A model generated the notes under the pieces. That model saw only the letters and a list, made by a program, of their open reading frames with translations. It searched no databases and had not been told where the DNA came from. From NCBI GenBank assembly GCA_001564035.1, contig LKMX01000011.1:1-16955 (forward strand): a stretch of DNA of 16,955 bases, in the 5' to 3' direction. This document shows, in pieces, positions 1 to 7,223 of this stretch (its first letter is position 1; every line of letters begins with the position of its first letter). This stretch comes from Nanohaloarchaea archaeon PL-Br10_U2g27. Lineage in GTDB: Archaea; Nanohalarchaeota; Nanosalinia; Nanosalinales; Nanosalinaceae. The translations under genes and the position numbers were made by a program.

Positions 1-280
1 CTACAGGAACTGCCCCGCATGGATCGAACTGCACCATGAAATACTCTCCGGTTTCTTCATAACGCTCCGTTAAAGTTTCAGACGCCCTCATCGCATTCCA
101 ATAAAGCTCCTCTTTAGAGAACTCTGACACATTAACAAGTTCAGAAACATCATAAGCTCTGTGCTCACGTTTAGAGCCTGTTTCATCGTGCGGATTGCCT
201 GTTTCAGGTTGAATATTAACAAGAGAATCATAGTCCTCAGGATCGTTTTCAGGATCAACGTCCCACCCACGAAAACTCAT
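1..280 (-). CDS. Unidentified protein, N-terminal 93 residues only (runs off window)
   Basis: An open frame starts at an ATG (complement of 278-280) and continues without a stop to base 1. It begins MSFRGWDVDPENDPEDY and carries a hydrophilic, acidic N-terminus. Further on is a helical stretch containing EFSKEELYWNAMRAS, and then GEYFMVQFDPCGAVPV as the window ends. There is no signal peptide or membrane segment in the visible part. A TATA-like box (TATATG on the minus strand, 305-310) is centred about 28 nt before the ATG, which suits a leaderless transcript and supports this start. Codons often end in T, unlike the A-ending preference of many neighbours. It is divergent from RNase Z. I do not recognise the family. 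Confidence 0.7.
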   Translation of the reverse strand, partial: MSFRGWDVDPENDPEDYDSLVNIQPETGNPHDETGSKREHRAYDVSELVNVSEFSKEELYWNAMRASETLTERYEETGEYFMVQFDPCGAVPV

Positions 281-304
281 ACTACTCAATAGTGGTTACA
301 GATT

Positions 305-310
305 CATATA
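305..310 (-). promoter_or_regulatory. TATA box for the left-edge gene
   Basis: Minus-strand TATATG, preceded by an A-rich BRE-like stretch, is centred about 28 nt from the ATG at 280. That is the distance expected when transcription starts at the start codon. Confidence 0.45.
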
Positions 311-352
311 GTTTTTGGTTACGGATAAAAAAACTAATTCAAAAGGAGACTT

Positions 353-1261
353 ATGAAAGTTTACACTGTCGGTACTTCTAGCGCCGTTCCTACACGAGAG
401 AGAGGCCTAGCCGCACACCTCATCGATTTTAAAGGAGAAAGAATACTTTTTGACTGCGGCGAAGGCACACAGAGAACCTTGATGAAAGAAAAACTAGGGA
501 TAATGAAGATATCGCGAATATTTATTTCTCACTGGCATGCAGACCATTTCTCAGGCCTGCTCGGACTAATACAGACGATGGAGCTAGAGGGACGGGAAAA
601 ACCATTATACATTTATGGGCCTCCTCGTACCGAAGAGTTTACCGACAGAATGCTTGACACAGGGTATTTTAACCGAAGCTACGACATATTCGTTGAAGAC
701 TTGGTAGAAGGAGACGAAATCGTAGGCGAAGGCTACCAAGTTAAGCCATTCGAGGTAGATCACGGCATAAACGCTTTCGGATACAGTTTCGAAGAAGAAA
801 ACTCAAGAAAAGCCAACAAGGAAAAAATGAAGGAACTAGGCCTTGAAGACTCTCCAAAAATCGGAAGGCTAAAACAAGGAGAAACAATTGACTGGAACGG
901 TAAAACAATCAGGCCTGAAGAAGTAGTGGAAGAAGTGAGAGGGAGAAAAATAGTTTATTCAGGCGACACAGCCAGATCCGAGAACTTAATCAGTTATGCA
1001 GAAGACGCAGACCTATTAATCCACGAAGCAACCTGCCTACACGAAATGATAACCGACAGAAAAGGCCACACCTCAGCATTACAGGCGGCTGAGATCGCAT
1101 CAAAGGCCTCAGTTGAGAAACTAGTCCTCACACACTTTTCCAGAAGATACAGAAACCAAGTAGACTCTTTAGTCAAAGAAGCCTCACAAAAATTTGAGAA
1201 CGTTGAAGCCGGAGCAGACGGTAAAAAGTTCGAAGTAAAGCCGCACAGGCCTGAAGATTAA
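353..1261 (+). CDS. rnz: Ribonuclease Z (tRNA 3'-processing endonuclease)
   Basis: Short-form RNase Z, a metallo-beta-lactamase-fold endonuclease that cuts the 3' trailer from tRNA precursors. The 302 residues match the short-form length. Zinc ligands are visible: HWHADH at 60-65, H137 (EVDHGINAFGY), D205 (YSGDTA) and H261 (LTHFSRRY). HEAT (224-227) and GHTSA (238-242) are family motifs. Residues 164-177 (LEDSPKIGRLKQGE) resemble the substrate-recognition segment. A Shine-Dalgarno sequence GGAG (345-348) precedes the ATG by 4 nt, so this gene has a leader, unlike many neighbours. Its stop codon interleaves with that of the convergent nucleotidyltransferase gene. The adjacent aTrm56 is also a tRNA-processing enzyme. 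Confidence 0.97.
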   Translation: MKVYTVGTSSAVPTRERGLAAHLIDFKGERILFDCGEGTQRTLMKEKLGIMKISRIFISHWHADHFSGLLGLIQTMELEGREKPLYIYGPPRTEEFTDRMLDTGYFNRSYDIFVEDLVEGDEIVGEGYQVKPFEVDHGINAFGYSFEEENSRKANKEKMKELGLEDSPKIGRLKQGETIDWNGKTIRPEEVVEEVRGRKIVYSGDTARSENLISYAEDADLLIHEATCLHEMITDRKGHTSALQAAEIASKASVEKLVLTHFSRRYRNQVDSLVKEASQKFENVEAGADGKKFEVKPHRPED

Positions 1262-1965
1262 ATATCGATTCCTGCTCGAATAAGGTAGTTTATAGACGCT
1301 TCCATGTCTGGAGCACGGTTCTTAACCATGTTTCTCAGCTCTTCTTCATTGACATCGAACACGTAACCTGATAACTCGGAAATTTTTTCCAAGTCGTAAT
1401 TAGTTCCTCTCTTTTTTTCGAGAGACGGATCCCATACCTTAGAGTATATTAAATCTTCGTTTGTCGGCACTTTTACATTGAAATCAAAATCCGAGCCCAG
1501 GTATTCAAAATCAATAATCTCGGCATTCTCAATTATCTCGTGATCACCTGGAATATGGCCGCTCACAACATCTAAGACAGGTAACGGATCATAATGTTTG
1601 TTATACTCTGTTAACAGAGACACTCCTTCACCATAGTCCTCTACTAAAATATCAATATCCGCAGTCCGCCGCCTACCAAAATGATCTCCTATCAAAAGTA
1701 TGTCCTCACAGTCAGCAAAACCTCTCAACTGAGTTCCAATACCGCCGATCACCGCATAATCTACATCAGAGGCCCCACTAGCTGTTTCAAGCTCTTTAAG
1801 CCCCTCTCGCATACACTCTGTAAGTATGTTCCCCTTACAATCCCCATCGTAACGCTTAGGATTTTCAACCATATTGCTCTTAATATCTCTATCAAAAAGC
1901 TCCAACATCTCATCAACAGTAAGCTCTTCTGACGTCACTTCATCAACAACTTCTGGACCGCTCAC
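1258..1965 (-). CDS. Nucleotidyltransferase-fold protein, AbiEii/MNT-like
   Basis: 235 residues if translated from the GTG at 1965. The nucleotidyltransferase signature is visible: a GG motif in YAVIGGIGTQLRG (70-82), then RRTADIDILVED (99-110), with the paired acidic residues D103 and D105 that bind metal in this fold. The segment KVWDPSLEKKRGTNYDLEKI resembles the K...R..D..D region after the core in AbiEii-like enzymes. In abortive-infection and toxin-antitoxin pairs such proteins transfer nucleotides to tRNA or protein, but no antitoxin or HEPN partner is adjacent, so a toxin role is not supported. TTTAAG (minus strand, 1988-1993) lies about 25 nt ahead of the GTG. The first internal ATG (residue 20) is an alternative start. 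Fold is fairly sure; substrate unknown. Confidence 0.75.
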   Translation of the reverse strand: MSGPEVVDEVTSEELTVDEMLELFDRDIKSNMVENPKRYDGDCKGNILTECMREGLKELETASGASDVDYAVIGGIGTQLRGFADCEDILLIGDHFGRRRTADIDILVEDYGEGVSLLTEYNKHYDPLPVLDVVSGHIPGDHEIIENAEIIDFEYLGSDFDFNVKVPTNEDLIYSKVWDPSLEKKRGTNYDLEKISELSGYVFDVNEEELRNMVKNRAPDMEASINYLIRAGIDI

Positions 1966-1987
1966 AGATAAACCTAAACAAGAAAAC

Positions 1988-1993
1988 CTTAAA
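1988..1993 (-). promoter_or_regulatory. TATA-like box for the nucleotidyltransferase gene
   Basis: Minus-strand TTTAAG in an AT-rich 54-base gap, centred about 25 nt before the GTG at 1965. Suggestive only. Confidence 0.3.
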
Positions 1994-2019
1994 TTATTTG
2001 TTATTTTACAGTAAACACG

Positions 2020-2535
2020 TCAATTTTTTCTCGTCAATTTCTGATCTTTCGAAGGCCTCACAAACACATCAGCTCCTTCAAAATCTTCTTCAAGGCCTAT
2101 AATTCGATCCATGAAAACAGCAAGAGCCGCTATCTCACTGTGAGGCTGATTACCGACAGATATATTGTAGTCAACGTTATGGTAAACCCATCTCGGCACT
2201 TTCTCAGAACCCACGACCACAAGCAGATCTTCTCCATCCTCAAACCTGGATTTCAGGCCTTCAACCTCTTTATCAATTTTCAACCCGTACATCGTTAAAT
2301 GGACTTTCAGGCCTTCAAAATCTCTTATCTCGCTTCTCCAATCCTCTGTATAGCGGATATCGGTATTACCTCCCCAGCGATCGATTATATCTCTCTGGCT
2401 TTCCAGCATTTTGCTGTCTTTCTCTCCAGAAAACACTACTTCATCCGCACCCCACTGCCTCGCCGTAAGGCCTACATGAGTAGAAATTCTATCATCTCTT
2501 CCTCTTCTATGTCCTAGTCTAAGGACTTTGATCAT
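2020..2535 (-). CDS. trm56: tRNA (cytidine(56)-2'-O)-methyltransferase, aTrm56
   Basis: Archaea-specific SPOUT methyltransferase that 2'-O-methylates C56 in the T-loop of tRNA using S-adenosylmethionine. The start MIKVLRLGHRRGRDDRISTH and the segment VGLTARQWGAD (21-31) are typical. The knotted cofactor-binding region is seen as LVVVGSEKVPRWVY (105-118) and SVGNQPHSEIAALAVFMDR (126-144), the family's most conserved motif. Length 171 residues is normal. The start is an ATG, with minus-strand CTTAATAG (2559-2566) about 27 nt upstream. It lies 54 bases ahead of the nucleotidyltransferase gene on the same strand and is divergent from thrS. Confidence 0.96.
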   Translation of the reverse strand: MIKVLRLGHRRGRDDRISTHVGLTARQWGADEVVFSGEKDSKMLESQRDIIDRWGGNTDIRYTEDWRSEIRDFEGLKVHLTMYGLKIDKEVEGLKSRFEDGEDLLVVVGSEKVPRWVYHNVDYNISVGNQPHSEIAALAVFMDRIIGLEEDFEGADVFVRPSKDQKLTRKN

Positions 2536-2558
2536 AACAAACTGTGGTGAGAGTTAGA

Positions 2559-2566
2559 CTATTAAG
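2559..2566 (-). promoter_or_regulatory. TATA-like box for aTrm56
   Basis: Minus-strand CTTAATAG centred about 27 nt upstream of the ATG at 2535, leaderless spacing. Confidence 0.35.
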
Positions 2567-2631
2567 AACACAAGGCCTCAATACAGTTACAATGAAAGGT
2601 GGATGCTTTACCCCAAAACTTGTTCGACAAT

Positions 2632-2649
2632 CCTAGATTTAACTCTAGG
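2632..2649. promoter_or_regulatory. Inverted repeat upstream of thrS (possible operator)
   Basis: CCTAGA and TCTAGG form perfect 6-bp arms around a 6-base AT-rich spacer that includes TTTAA. The repeat ends 38 bases before the thrS ATG, inside the 152-base divergent gap. It may overlap the thrS promoter; no regulator is identified. Confidence 0.3.
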
Positions 2650-2687
2650 CATTCAAAAATTTTCCATAAACTTTACAGGAGATCTCA

Positions 2688-4655
2688 ATGATTGAAGTTA
2701 TACTGCCAGACGGATCCACACTAGAACTAGAAGAAAACTCGACATTAGAAGACGCAGCCTACAAAATAGGGACAGGCCTCGGAGATGCAACAGTAGCAGG
2801 AAAAATAAACTCTGAACTGGCTGCAAAAGAAGAAACTGTAACCGACGGAGACAAAATAGAAATCATAACACCGCAAAGCAGCGAATACATCGACGTACTC
2901 CGACACAGCACAGCCCACGTATTCGCACAGGCCTTAAAAAGACTAAAACCTGGGGCCAAGCTTACAATAGGGCCTTGGACTGATCAAGGATTCTATTACG
3001 ACATAGAAACACAGGAAAGCCTGGAAAAAGAAGATCTACAGGAAATAGAGACCGAGATGCAAAAAATAATTGAAGAAGACCTGGAAATCGAAAGAATCGA
3101 GCTTTCAAGAGAAGAGGCAGAAGAGTTCTACCAAGAAAACGAGTACAAACTTGACATACTGAACGAAGAGGCCTCAAACAAAGATCAGAGATCTTCTCAA
3201 GATGGCTCCTCAGAGAGCGAACCATCAGAAGACAAAGTCTCCTTTTATCAGCAAGGAGAGTTCAAAGACTTGTGTAAAGGCCCTCACGTATCGAGCACAG
3301 GAGAAATCGAAGCATTTAAACTGTTGGAGATTGCTGGAGCCTACTGGAGAGGCGACGAAGAGAACCAGATGCTTACACGCGTCTATGGAACTGCCTTTGA
3401 TTCAGAAAAAGATTTGCAGGCCTTTCTAGAGAAAAAAGAGGAGGCTGCTAAGCGAGACCACCGAAAAATCGGACAAGAAATGGACTTGTTCTCTATTCCA
3501 GAGGTTACTGGCCCCGGGCTACCTCTTTACCATCCTGCTGGCAAGACAGTGTTAAACGAGCTTCAAGCGTTCGTTGACGAGCTGAACGCAGATCAAGACT
3601 ACAGGTTTGTGGAGACCCCCCATCTCTTCAAGACAGAGCTTTGGAAAGAGTCAGGCCACTACCAGAACTATAAGGATGACATGTTTCTCTTAGAAGTCGG
3701 AGAAGACGAATACGGATTGAAACCTATGAACTGTCCTGGCCACGCAACAATCTTTAATCAGCAAAGCTGGAGCTACAAAGACCTACCAGTAAGATACTCT
3801 GAAAACGGCAAAGTCTACAGAAAAGAGCAGCGAGGGGAACTCTCAGGCCTGTCACGCGTATGGGCATTCACAATCGACGACGCACACCTATTTGTCAGAC
3901 CTGACCAGATTAAAGAAGAAATTCTCACAGTCATGGACAATATAAACAAGGTGCTTGACACATTTGGAATGGAGGCAGAATACTTCTTAGCCACAAGGCC
4001 TGAAAAATCCATGGGGAGCGACGAAATCTGGGATAATGCAGAAAACGCACTAAGAGACGTTCTCAAAGAATTAGAGCTAGATTACGGAGTTGAAGAAGGT
4101 GACGGAGCATTCTACGGCCCAAAGATCGATATCGCATTCACCGACGCATTAGGCAGAAACTGGGACGGCCCAACAGTACAGATAGACTTCAACATGCCTG
4201 AAAGATTCGACTTAACCTACACAACAGAGGACAACACTGAGGAAAGGCCTGTGATGATTCACAGAGCGCTTTACGGCAGCTATGAAAGATTCCTGATGAT
4301 TCTTATCGAACAGTTCGAAGGCCGGTTCCCAACATGGCTAGCGCCTGAACAGGTCAGAATCCTGCCAGTCAGCGACGACAATCTCGAATACGCAGAAACG
4401 CTGAAAAAAGAACTTTCAGATTTCAGAGTCGAGATCGAAGACAGGAGCTGGACTGTAGGGAAGAAAATCCAGAATGCTCACGATGATAGAGTACCTTACA
4501 TGATCATCGTCGGCGACAACGAGGAAGAGGCCTCAGAAATATCTGTAAGAGACCGGTTTGAGAACGAGGACCGCGGCTTCACAGTTGAAGAGTTTAGAAC
4601 CCATCTTGAGGAAGAAGTTGACGAAAAGAGTTTGAGGCCTGACTTCCTGAACTAG
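2688..4655 (+). CDS. thrS: Threonyl-tRNA synthetase, bacterial-type
   Basis: Class II synthetase charging tRNA-Thr. Domains in order: TGS (about 1-62); N2 editing domain (about 66-235) with H73 and H77 in RHSTAH, and C196 and H200 in LCKGPH; catalytic domain (about 250-550); anticodon-binding domain (about 555-645). The zinc triad is visible as C349 (PMNCPGH), H400 (FTIDDAH) and H525 (MIHRALYG). Motif 2 is KEQRGELSGLSRV; the conserved FYGPKIDI is at 475-482. The N2 domain differs from the DTD-like editing domain of most archaeal ThrRS, so this is the bacterial form. An insert of about 20 Ser/Glu/Asp-rich residues (162-182) sits inside the editing domain. A Shine-Dalgarno sequence AGGAG (2677-2681) precedes the ATG by 6 nt. 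It is the only aminoacyl-tRNA synthetase in the window. Confidence 0.98.
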   Translation: MIEVILPDGSTLELEENSTLEDAAYKIGTGLGDATVAGKINSELAAKEETVTDGDKIEIITPQSSEYIDVLRHSTAHVFAQALKRLKPGAKLTIGPWTDQGFYYDIETQESLEKEDLQEIETEMQKIIEEDLEIERIELSREEAEEFYQENEYKLDILNEEASNKDQRSSQDGSSESEPSEDKVSFYQQGEFKDLCKGPHVSSTGEIEAFKLLEIAGAYWRGDEENQMLTRVYGTAFDSEKDLQAFLEKKEEAAKRDHRKIGQEMDLFSIPEVTGPGLPLYHPAGKTVLNELQAFVDELNADQDYRFVETPHLFKTELWKESGHYQNYKDDMFLLEVGEDEYGLKPMNCPGHATIFNQQSWSYKDLPVRYSENGKVYRKEQRGELSGLSRVWAFTIDDAHLFVRPDQIKEEILTVMDNINKVLDTFGMEAEYFLATRPEKSMGSDEIWDNAENALRDVLKELELDYGVEEGDGAFYGPKIDIAFTDALGRNWDGPTVQIDFNMPERFDLTYTTEDNTEERPVMIHRALYGSYERFLMILIEQFEGRFPTWLAPEQVRILPVSDDNLEYAETLKKELSDFRVEIEDRSWTVGKKIQNAHDDRVPYMIIVGDNEEEASEISVRDRFENEDRGFTVEEFRTHLEEEVDEKSLRPDFLN

Positions 4656-4693
4656 GAGAAAATTATCTTTTCCCCCTCCCTCACTCTTATATC

Positions 4694-4700
4694 TTTTTTT
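4694..4700 (+). terminator. T-tract terminator after thrS
   Basis: A run of seven T within a pyrimidine-rich stretch (4672-4700) begins 38 bases after the thrS stop. Archaeal RNA polymerase terminates at such U-tracts without needing a hairpin. Confidence 0.5.
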
Positions 4701-4723
4701 GTCTGTCTTAGACTGCCAAATCT

Positions 4724-4733
4724 TTTATTTAAA
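4724..4733 (+). promoter_or_regulatory. TATA box for the gene at 4751
   Basis: TTTATTTAAA lies 18-27 nt upstream of the ATG, consistent with a leaderless or very short-leader transcript. Confidence 0.45.
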
Positions 4734-4750
4734 ACTGCCTAAATTTAGTT

Positions 4751-5161
4751 ATGGCTTTCTGCAGTCGTCTTAGCGATTCTTTTGATGATTTGAGACATCA
4801 CTTAGAAGAAGCAGATTATGAAAGCTATAGTCCTGCTAATCCCCGAATTAATTCGGAGAGAGTGATTGAAGAGACTTTTGACTTGATTGACGCGTCGGAA
4901 ATGTTTTTATTTGCCGCAGTTTACCATGATTCTCCTCACAGCTACGAATTAGGCGAAGTAGCTTTCGATGACCTAGCGCAGAAAATCTCAATATTAACGC
5001 TCCAGTACCACGAAGAATACGGAGAACTGCACGATCTGTACGAAGAAGTACGTGAAGAGAAAAAGAAGATCGATAACCAGTTTAACGACATAGAAGGTAT
5101 CGTCGAACGAAGCTACAGAGAAATATCGATAAGCCTAGAACAACACCGATCAAACAACTGA
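4751..5161 (+). CDS. Unidentified acidic protein with C-terminal coiled coil
   Basis: 136 residues, with no recognised family. The N-terminal half is predicted helical (SDSFDDLRHHLEEADYES), followed by a mixed region with LIDASEMFLFAAVYHDSPHS. The last 50 residues look like a coiled coil rich in E, K and hydrophobic heptads (LHDLYEEVREEKKKIDNQF). There is no signal peptide and no convincing membrane segment, although EMFLFAAVYH is hydrophobic. It has its own TATA box and lies between thrS and the eS19 operon without overlapping either. It contains no copy of the AGGCCT palindrome. The start is the ATG at leaderless distance. It is probably cytoplasmic, perhaps a lineage-specific protein. Confidence 0.75.
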   Translation: MAFCSRLSDSFDDLRHHLEEADYESYSPANPRINSERVIEETFDLIDASEMFLFAAVYHDSPHSYELGEVAFDDLAQKISILTLQYHEEYGELHDLYEEVREEKKKIDNQFNDIEGIVERSYREISISLEQHRSNN

Positions 5162-5176
5162 ACCAACAGGTTTTGA

Positions 5177-5184
5177 TTTAAAAG
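5177..5184 (+). promoter_or_regulatory. TATA box of the eS19-eIF6 operon
   Basis: TTTAAAAG centred about 27 nt ahead of the ATG at 5207. This spacing decides in favour of that ATG over the upstream GTG at 5195. Confidence 0.55.
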
Positions 5185-5206
5185 CTTTTAACCAGTGAAT
5201 AACTGT

Positions 5207-5611
5207 ATGAGTACAGTATATGATGTAAAGGCTGATTCACTGATCCGAGAAGTAGCAGAGGAACTGGAGGCAGAATTCGACGCACCGGAATGGACCAACT
5301 ATGTCAAGACCGGAGTCACAAAAGAAAGGCCTCCACAACAAGACAACTGGTACCACATCAGAGCCGCAGCAATACTCAGAAAGATATACACTGAAGGCCC
5401 GTTAGGAGTTTCAAGACTCAGAACCATCTTCGGAGACCGAGCCAACCACGGCCACGGACCAGAACACCACGGAAAGGCCTCAGGAAAAGTAATCAGGACC
5501 TGTCTCCAAAACCTGGAGGAAGCAGGCCTACTAGAATCTGAAGAAGGCGAAGGAAGAAGAATCACCGAAAAAGGCAGAGGCCTGCTCGACACCAAAGCAG
5601 GATCACTGTAA
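5207..5611 (+). CDS. rps19e: Small ribosomal subunit protein eS19
   Basis: Archaeal and eukaryotic 30S protein needed for late small-subunit assembly. It begins MSTVYDVKADSLI, the usual family opening, and continues with WYHIRAAAILRKIY, GVSRLRTIFGDR, HGPEHHGKASGKVIR and a C-terminal winged-helix-like part ending EAGLLESEEGEGRRITEKG. All are eS19 hallmarks. At 134 residues it is slightly shorter than the typical archaeal protein. I place the start at ATG 5207 rather than GTG 5195 because of the family N-terminus and the TATA spacing. Its TAA overlaps the ATG of the next gene by one base (TAATG), so the two are probably translationally coupled. First gene of the ribosome operon. Confidence 0.96.
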   Translation: MSTVYDVKADSLIREVAEELEAEFDAPEWTNYVKTGVTKERPPQQDNWYHIRAAAILRKIYTEGPLGVSRLRTIFGDRANHGHGPEHHGKASGKVIRTCLQNLEEAGLLESEEGEGRRITEKGRGLLDTKAGSL

Positions 5612-5913
5612 TGGACGAAGACGACCTAGAAAAATTAAGAGAAGAACGAGCAAAAGAGCTGCAGGAACAGGAACAACAAGACCAACAGGAACAGGTCAAA
5701 AACCTTGCCGAACAACATTTAACAAGCGAGGCGCGCTCAAGACTTGCTAACATCCGTGCAGCGAGACCTCAGCAAGCTTCAATGATCGAGGCCCAGATAG
5801 CAAAGCTTGGGATGAGCGGAGCAATCCAAGATAAAATAGATGACAGCACTTTGAAGCAGATGTTGAAGGATTTGAGTCAAAAAGATTCGGATATGAACAT
5901 AAAATACAGGTAA
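5611..5913 (+). CDS. PDCD5/TFAR19-family DNA-binding protein
   Basis: 100 residues, normal for the archaeal PDCD5-related family, which is small, helical and reported to bind nucleic acid. A charged N-terminal helix rich in E, K and Q (EERAKELQEQEQQDQQEQ) is followed by LTSEARSRLANIRAARP and QASMIEAQIAKLGMSG, then IDDSTLKQMLKDL. The LTSEAR..L.NIR..RP..A.....I motif is diagnostic. In many archaea this gene sits between eS19 and eL39, as here. The short CAG/CAA-rich stretch near 5660-5700 encodes the Gln-rich helix and is not a DNA repeat array. Its cellular role in archaea is unsettled, and the ribosomal context hints at a translation link. Confidence 0.93.
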   Translation: MDEDDLEKLREERAKELQEQEQQDQQEQVKNLAEQHLTSEARSRLANIRAARPQQASMIEAQIAKLGMSGAIQDKIDDSTLKQMLKDLSQKDSDMNIKYR

Positions 5914-5930
5914 CGAGGTAAAATAATACT

Positions 5931-6104
5931 ATGGCATCAAATAAGTCGAAAGGAAAAAAGAAGAGGCTTGGAAAGGCAGCTAACAGCGCAAAGTCCGCGC
6001 CAAGATGGATTTCGCTGAAAGTTTTCGGCCTAGATAGAGCTAGAAAGAAGTCTATAAAACCTAGGAAAAGCCGTCACTGGCGGCGCAACGATCTTGATGA
6101 ATAA
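5931..6104 (+). CDS. rpl39e: Large ribosomal subunit protein eL39
   Basis: 57 residues. It starts at an ATG 17 bases after the PDCD5 stop, with a weak GAGGT ribosome-binding match near 5915-5919. The lysine-rich start (MASNKSKGKKKRLGKA), the central PRWISLKVFG and the end KPRKSRHWRRNDLDE match eL39, whose signature is the terminal P..RHWRR. It is a little longer than the usual 50-51 residues because of extra N-terminal and acidic C-terminal residues. The protein lines the lower part of the peptide exit tunnel. Its TAA is followed directly by the ATG of eL31 with no gap, which supports co-translation. Confidence 0.95.
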   Translation: MASNKSKGKKKRLGKAANSAKSAPRWISLKVFGLDRARKKSIKPRKSRHWRRNDLDE

Positions 6105-6557
6105 ATGAGAACAACAGTCAATCTTTCAAAGGCCAGAAACGCCGGAAGACAGCACAGGGCCAAAAAAGCTGTTAACAAATTAAAGGCCTCATTCAATGGA
6201 GAAGTAAAGATTTCTCAGGAGTTAAACGAAGCCCTATGGAGCAGAGGAGCTACAAAACCTCCTAGAAAAGTAGAGCTCGAAGTAGTGGAGACAGCTGAAC
6301 TAACCACACTATACCCAGCAGAATCATACGACGATGTTGAAACATCAGAAAATGAAGCAGAACAACAACAAGAAGAAGTAGTCGATTCTGAAGGAGAATC
6401 TGAAAACGTGGACTACGACAAAATAGTAGACAGTTCTGTATCAGACGTGAAAGAGAAAGTCTCAAAACTCGAAGACCCTGACTATGAGGCCTTAATGGAA
6501 GCTGAGGAAAGCAACAAGGATAGAAAGACTTTGAAAGACTGGATTGAGAACCAATAA
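6105..6557 (+). CDS. rpl31e: Large ribosomal subunit protein eL31 with long C-terminal extension
   Basis: Residues 1-72 are eL31: RTTVNLSKARNAGRQHRAKKA, then the signature ISQELNEALWSRGATKPPRK (36-55) and a terminal beta strand VELEVVETAEL. eL31 sits at the rim of the exit tunnel. Archaeal eL31 is usually 80-95 residues; this one has 150. The extra part is an acidic, Gln-rich linker (about 74-105) plus a predicted helical module (106-150) with DPDYEALMEAEESNKDRKTL. From memory, similar short modules with a DYxxLxxxExxxKxRKT pattern occur as tails on other archaeal proteins; that needs a search. The eL31 core is certain, and the function of the extension is unknown. Confidence 0.94.
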   Translation: MRTTVNLSKARNAGRQHRAKKAVNKLKASFNGEVKISQELNEALWSRGATKPPRKVELEVVETAELTTLYPAESYDDVETSENEAEQQQEEVVDSEGESENVDYDKIVDSSVSDVKEKVSKLEDPDYEALMEAEESNKDRKTLKDWIENQ

Positions 6558-6566
6558 ACTAGGTTG

Positions 6567-7205
6567 ATGGCAGCAGAAAAGTACAACTACCGCGGAACAG
6601 AAAACACAGGATTCCACGCAACCGTAACAGACTCCTACGTCTTAGTACCTCCTAACTTCAAGAAAAAAGAGTTCTTCGACGTAGAAGTTGTAGAGACACA
6701 GATCAGCAAGACGCGTTTGGTAGGCCTGTTTTCAGCAGGTAACTCTAACTGCCTCCTAGTACCTAGAGAACTTTCTGATCTGGAGCGAAATGTTTTAGAA
6801 GAGTCAAATATTGAGTTCGAGGTTTTGGAGTCGCGCTACAATGCTCTCGGAAACCTGATTCTATGCAACGACAAAGGCGCCTTGGTAAGCGAAAAACTTT
6901 CAGAGTTCAAAGAAGAAATAGAAGAATCACTGGACGTACCCGTAACCATAGGTGATATTTCAGGCCTGAACCCCGGCGTATCTGGAGTATGCAACTCTAA
7001 AGGCGCAGTGATTCACAGAGACGCAGACGAATCAGATGCCGAACTGGTGAAAAAAGCACTGAAACTCGAAAGAGTTGATATTGGAACAGTAAGCCTTGGC
7101 TCACCATACATAGGTTCAGGCGCACTCGTGAATACACAGCACATGTTAGTCAGCGAAGAGACATCAGGCCCAGAGATCGGACGCCTAGACTCAACAGTTT
7201 TCTGA
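6567..7205 (+). CDS. eif6: Translation initiation factor 6 (ribosome anti-association factor)
   Basis: aIF6 binds the large subunit and blocks premature joining of the subunits. The 212 residues form the pentein fold of pseudo-repeats. Motifs: GLFSAGNSNCLLVP, then YNALGNLILCNDKGALVS, DISGLNPGVSGVCNSKGAV, and the closing GSGALVNTQHMLVSEETSGP. The frame extends to a TTG at 6564, but the ATG at 6567 gives the expected short N-terminus (MAAEKYNYRGTENTG). It lies 9 bases after eL31. eL39-eL31-eIF6 is a conserved archaeal gene order, and eIF6 ends the operon, with a T-rich stretch following. Confidence 0.97.
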   Translation: MAAEKYNYRGTENTGFHATVTDSYVLVPPNFKKKEFFDVEVVETQISKTRLVGLFSAGNSNCLLVPRELSDLERNVLEESNIEFEVLESRYNALGNLILCNDKGALVSEKLSEFKEEIEESLDVPVTIGDISGLNPGVSGVCNSKGAVIHRDADESDAELVKKALKLERVDIGTVSLGSPYIGSGALVNTQHMLVSEETSGPEIGRLDSTVF

Positions 7206-7223
7206 AAAGCAAACCGGCCTATC

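Noticed and set aside
88..270. Minus-strand open frame beginning MGGTLILKTILRTMIL
   Set aside because: The frame starting at 280 is open to the window edge, has a well-placed TATA box and acidic protein-like composition; this one is its out-of-frame shadow.
5655..5700. Repeated GAACAG/CAACAG units as a possible repeat array
   Set aside because: They encode the Gln/Glu-rich helix of the PDCD5-like protein; there are no spacers or constant repeat length, so it is not a CRISPR array.
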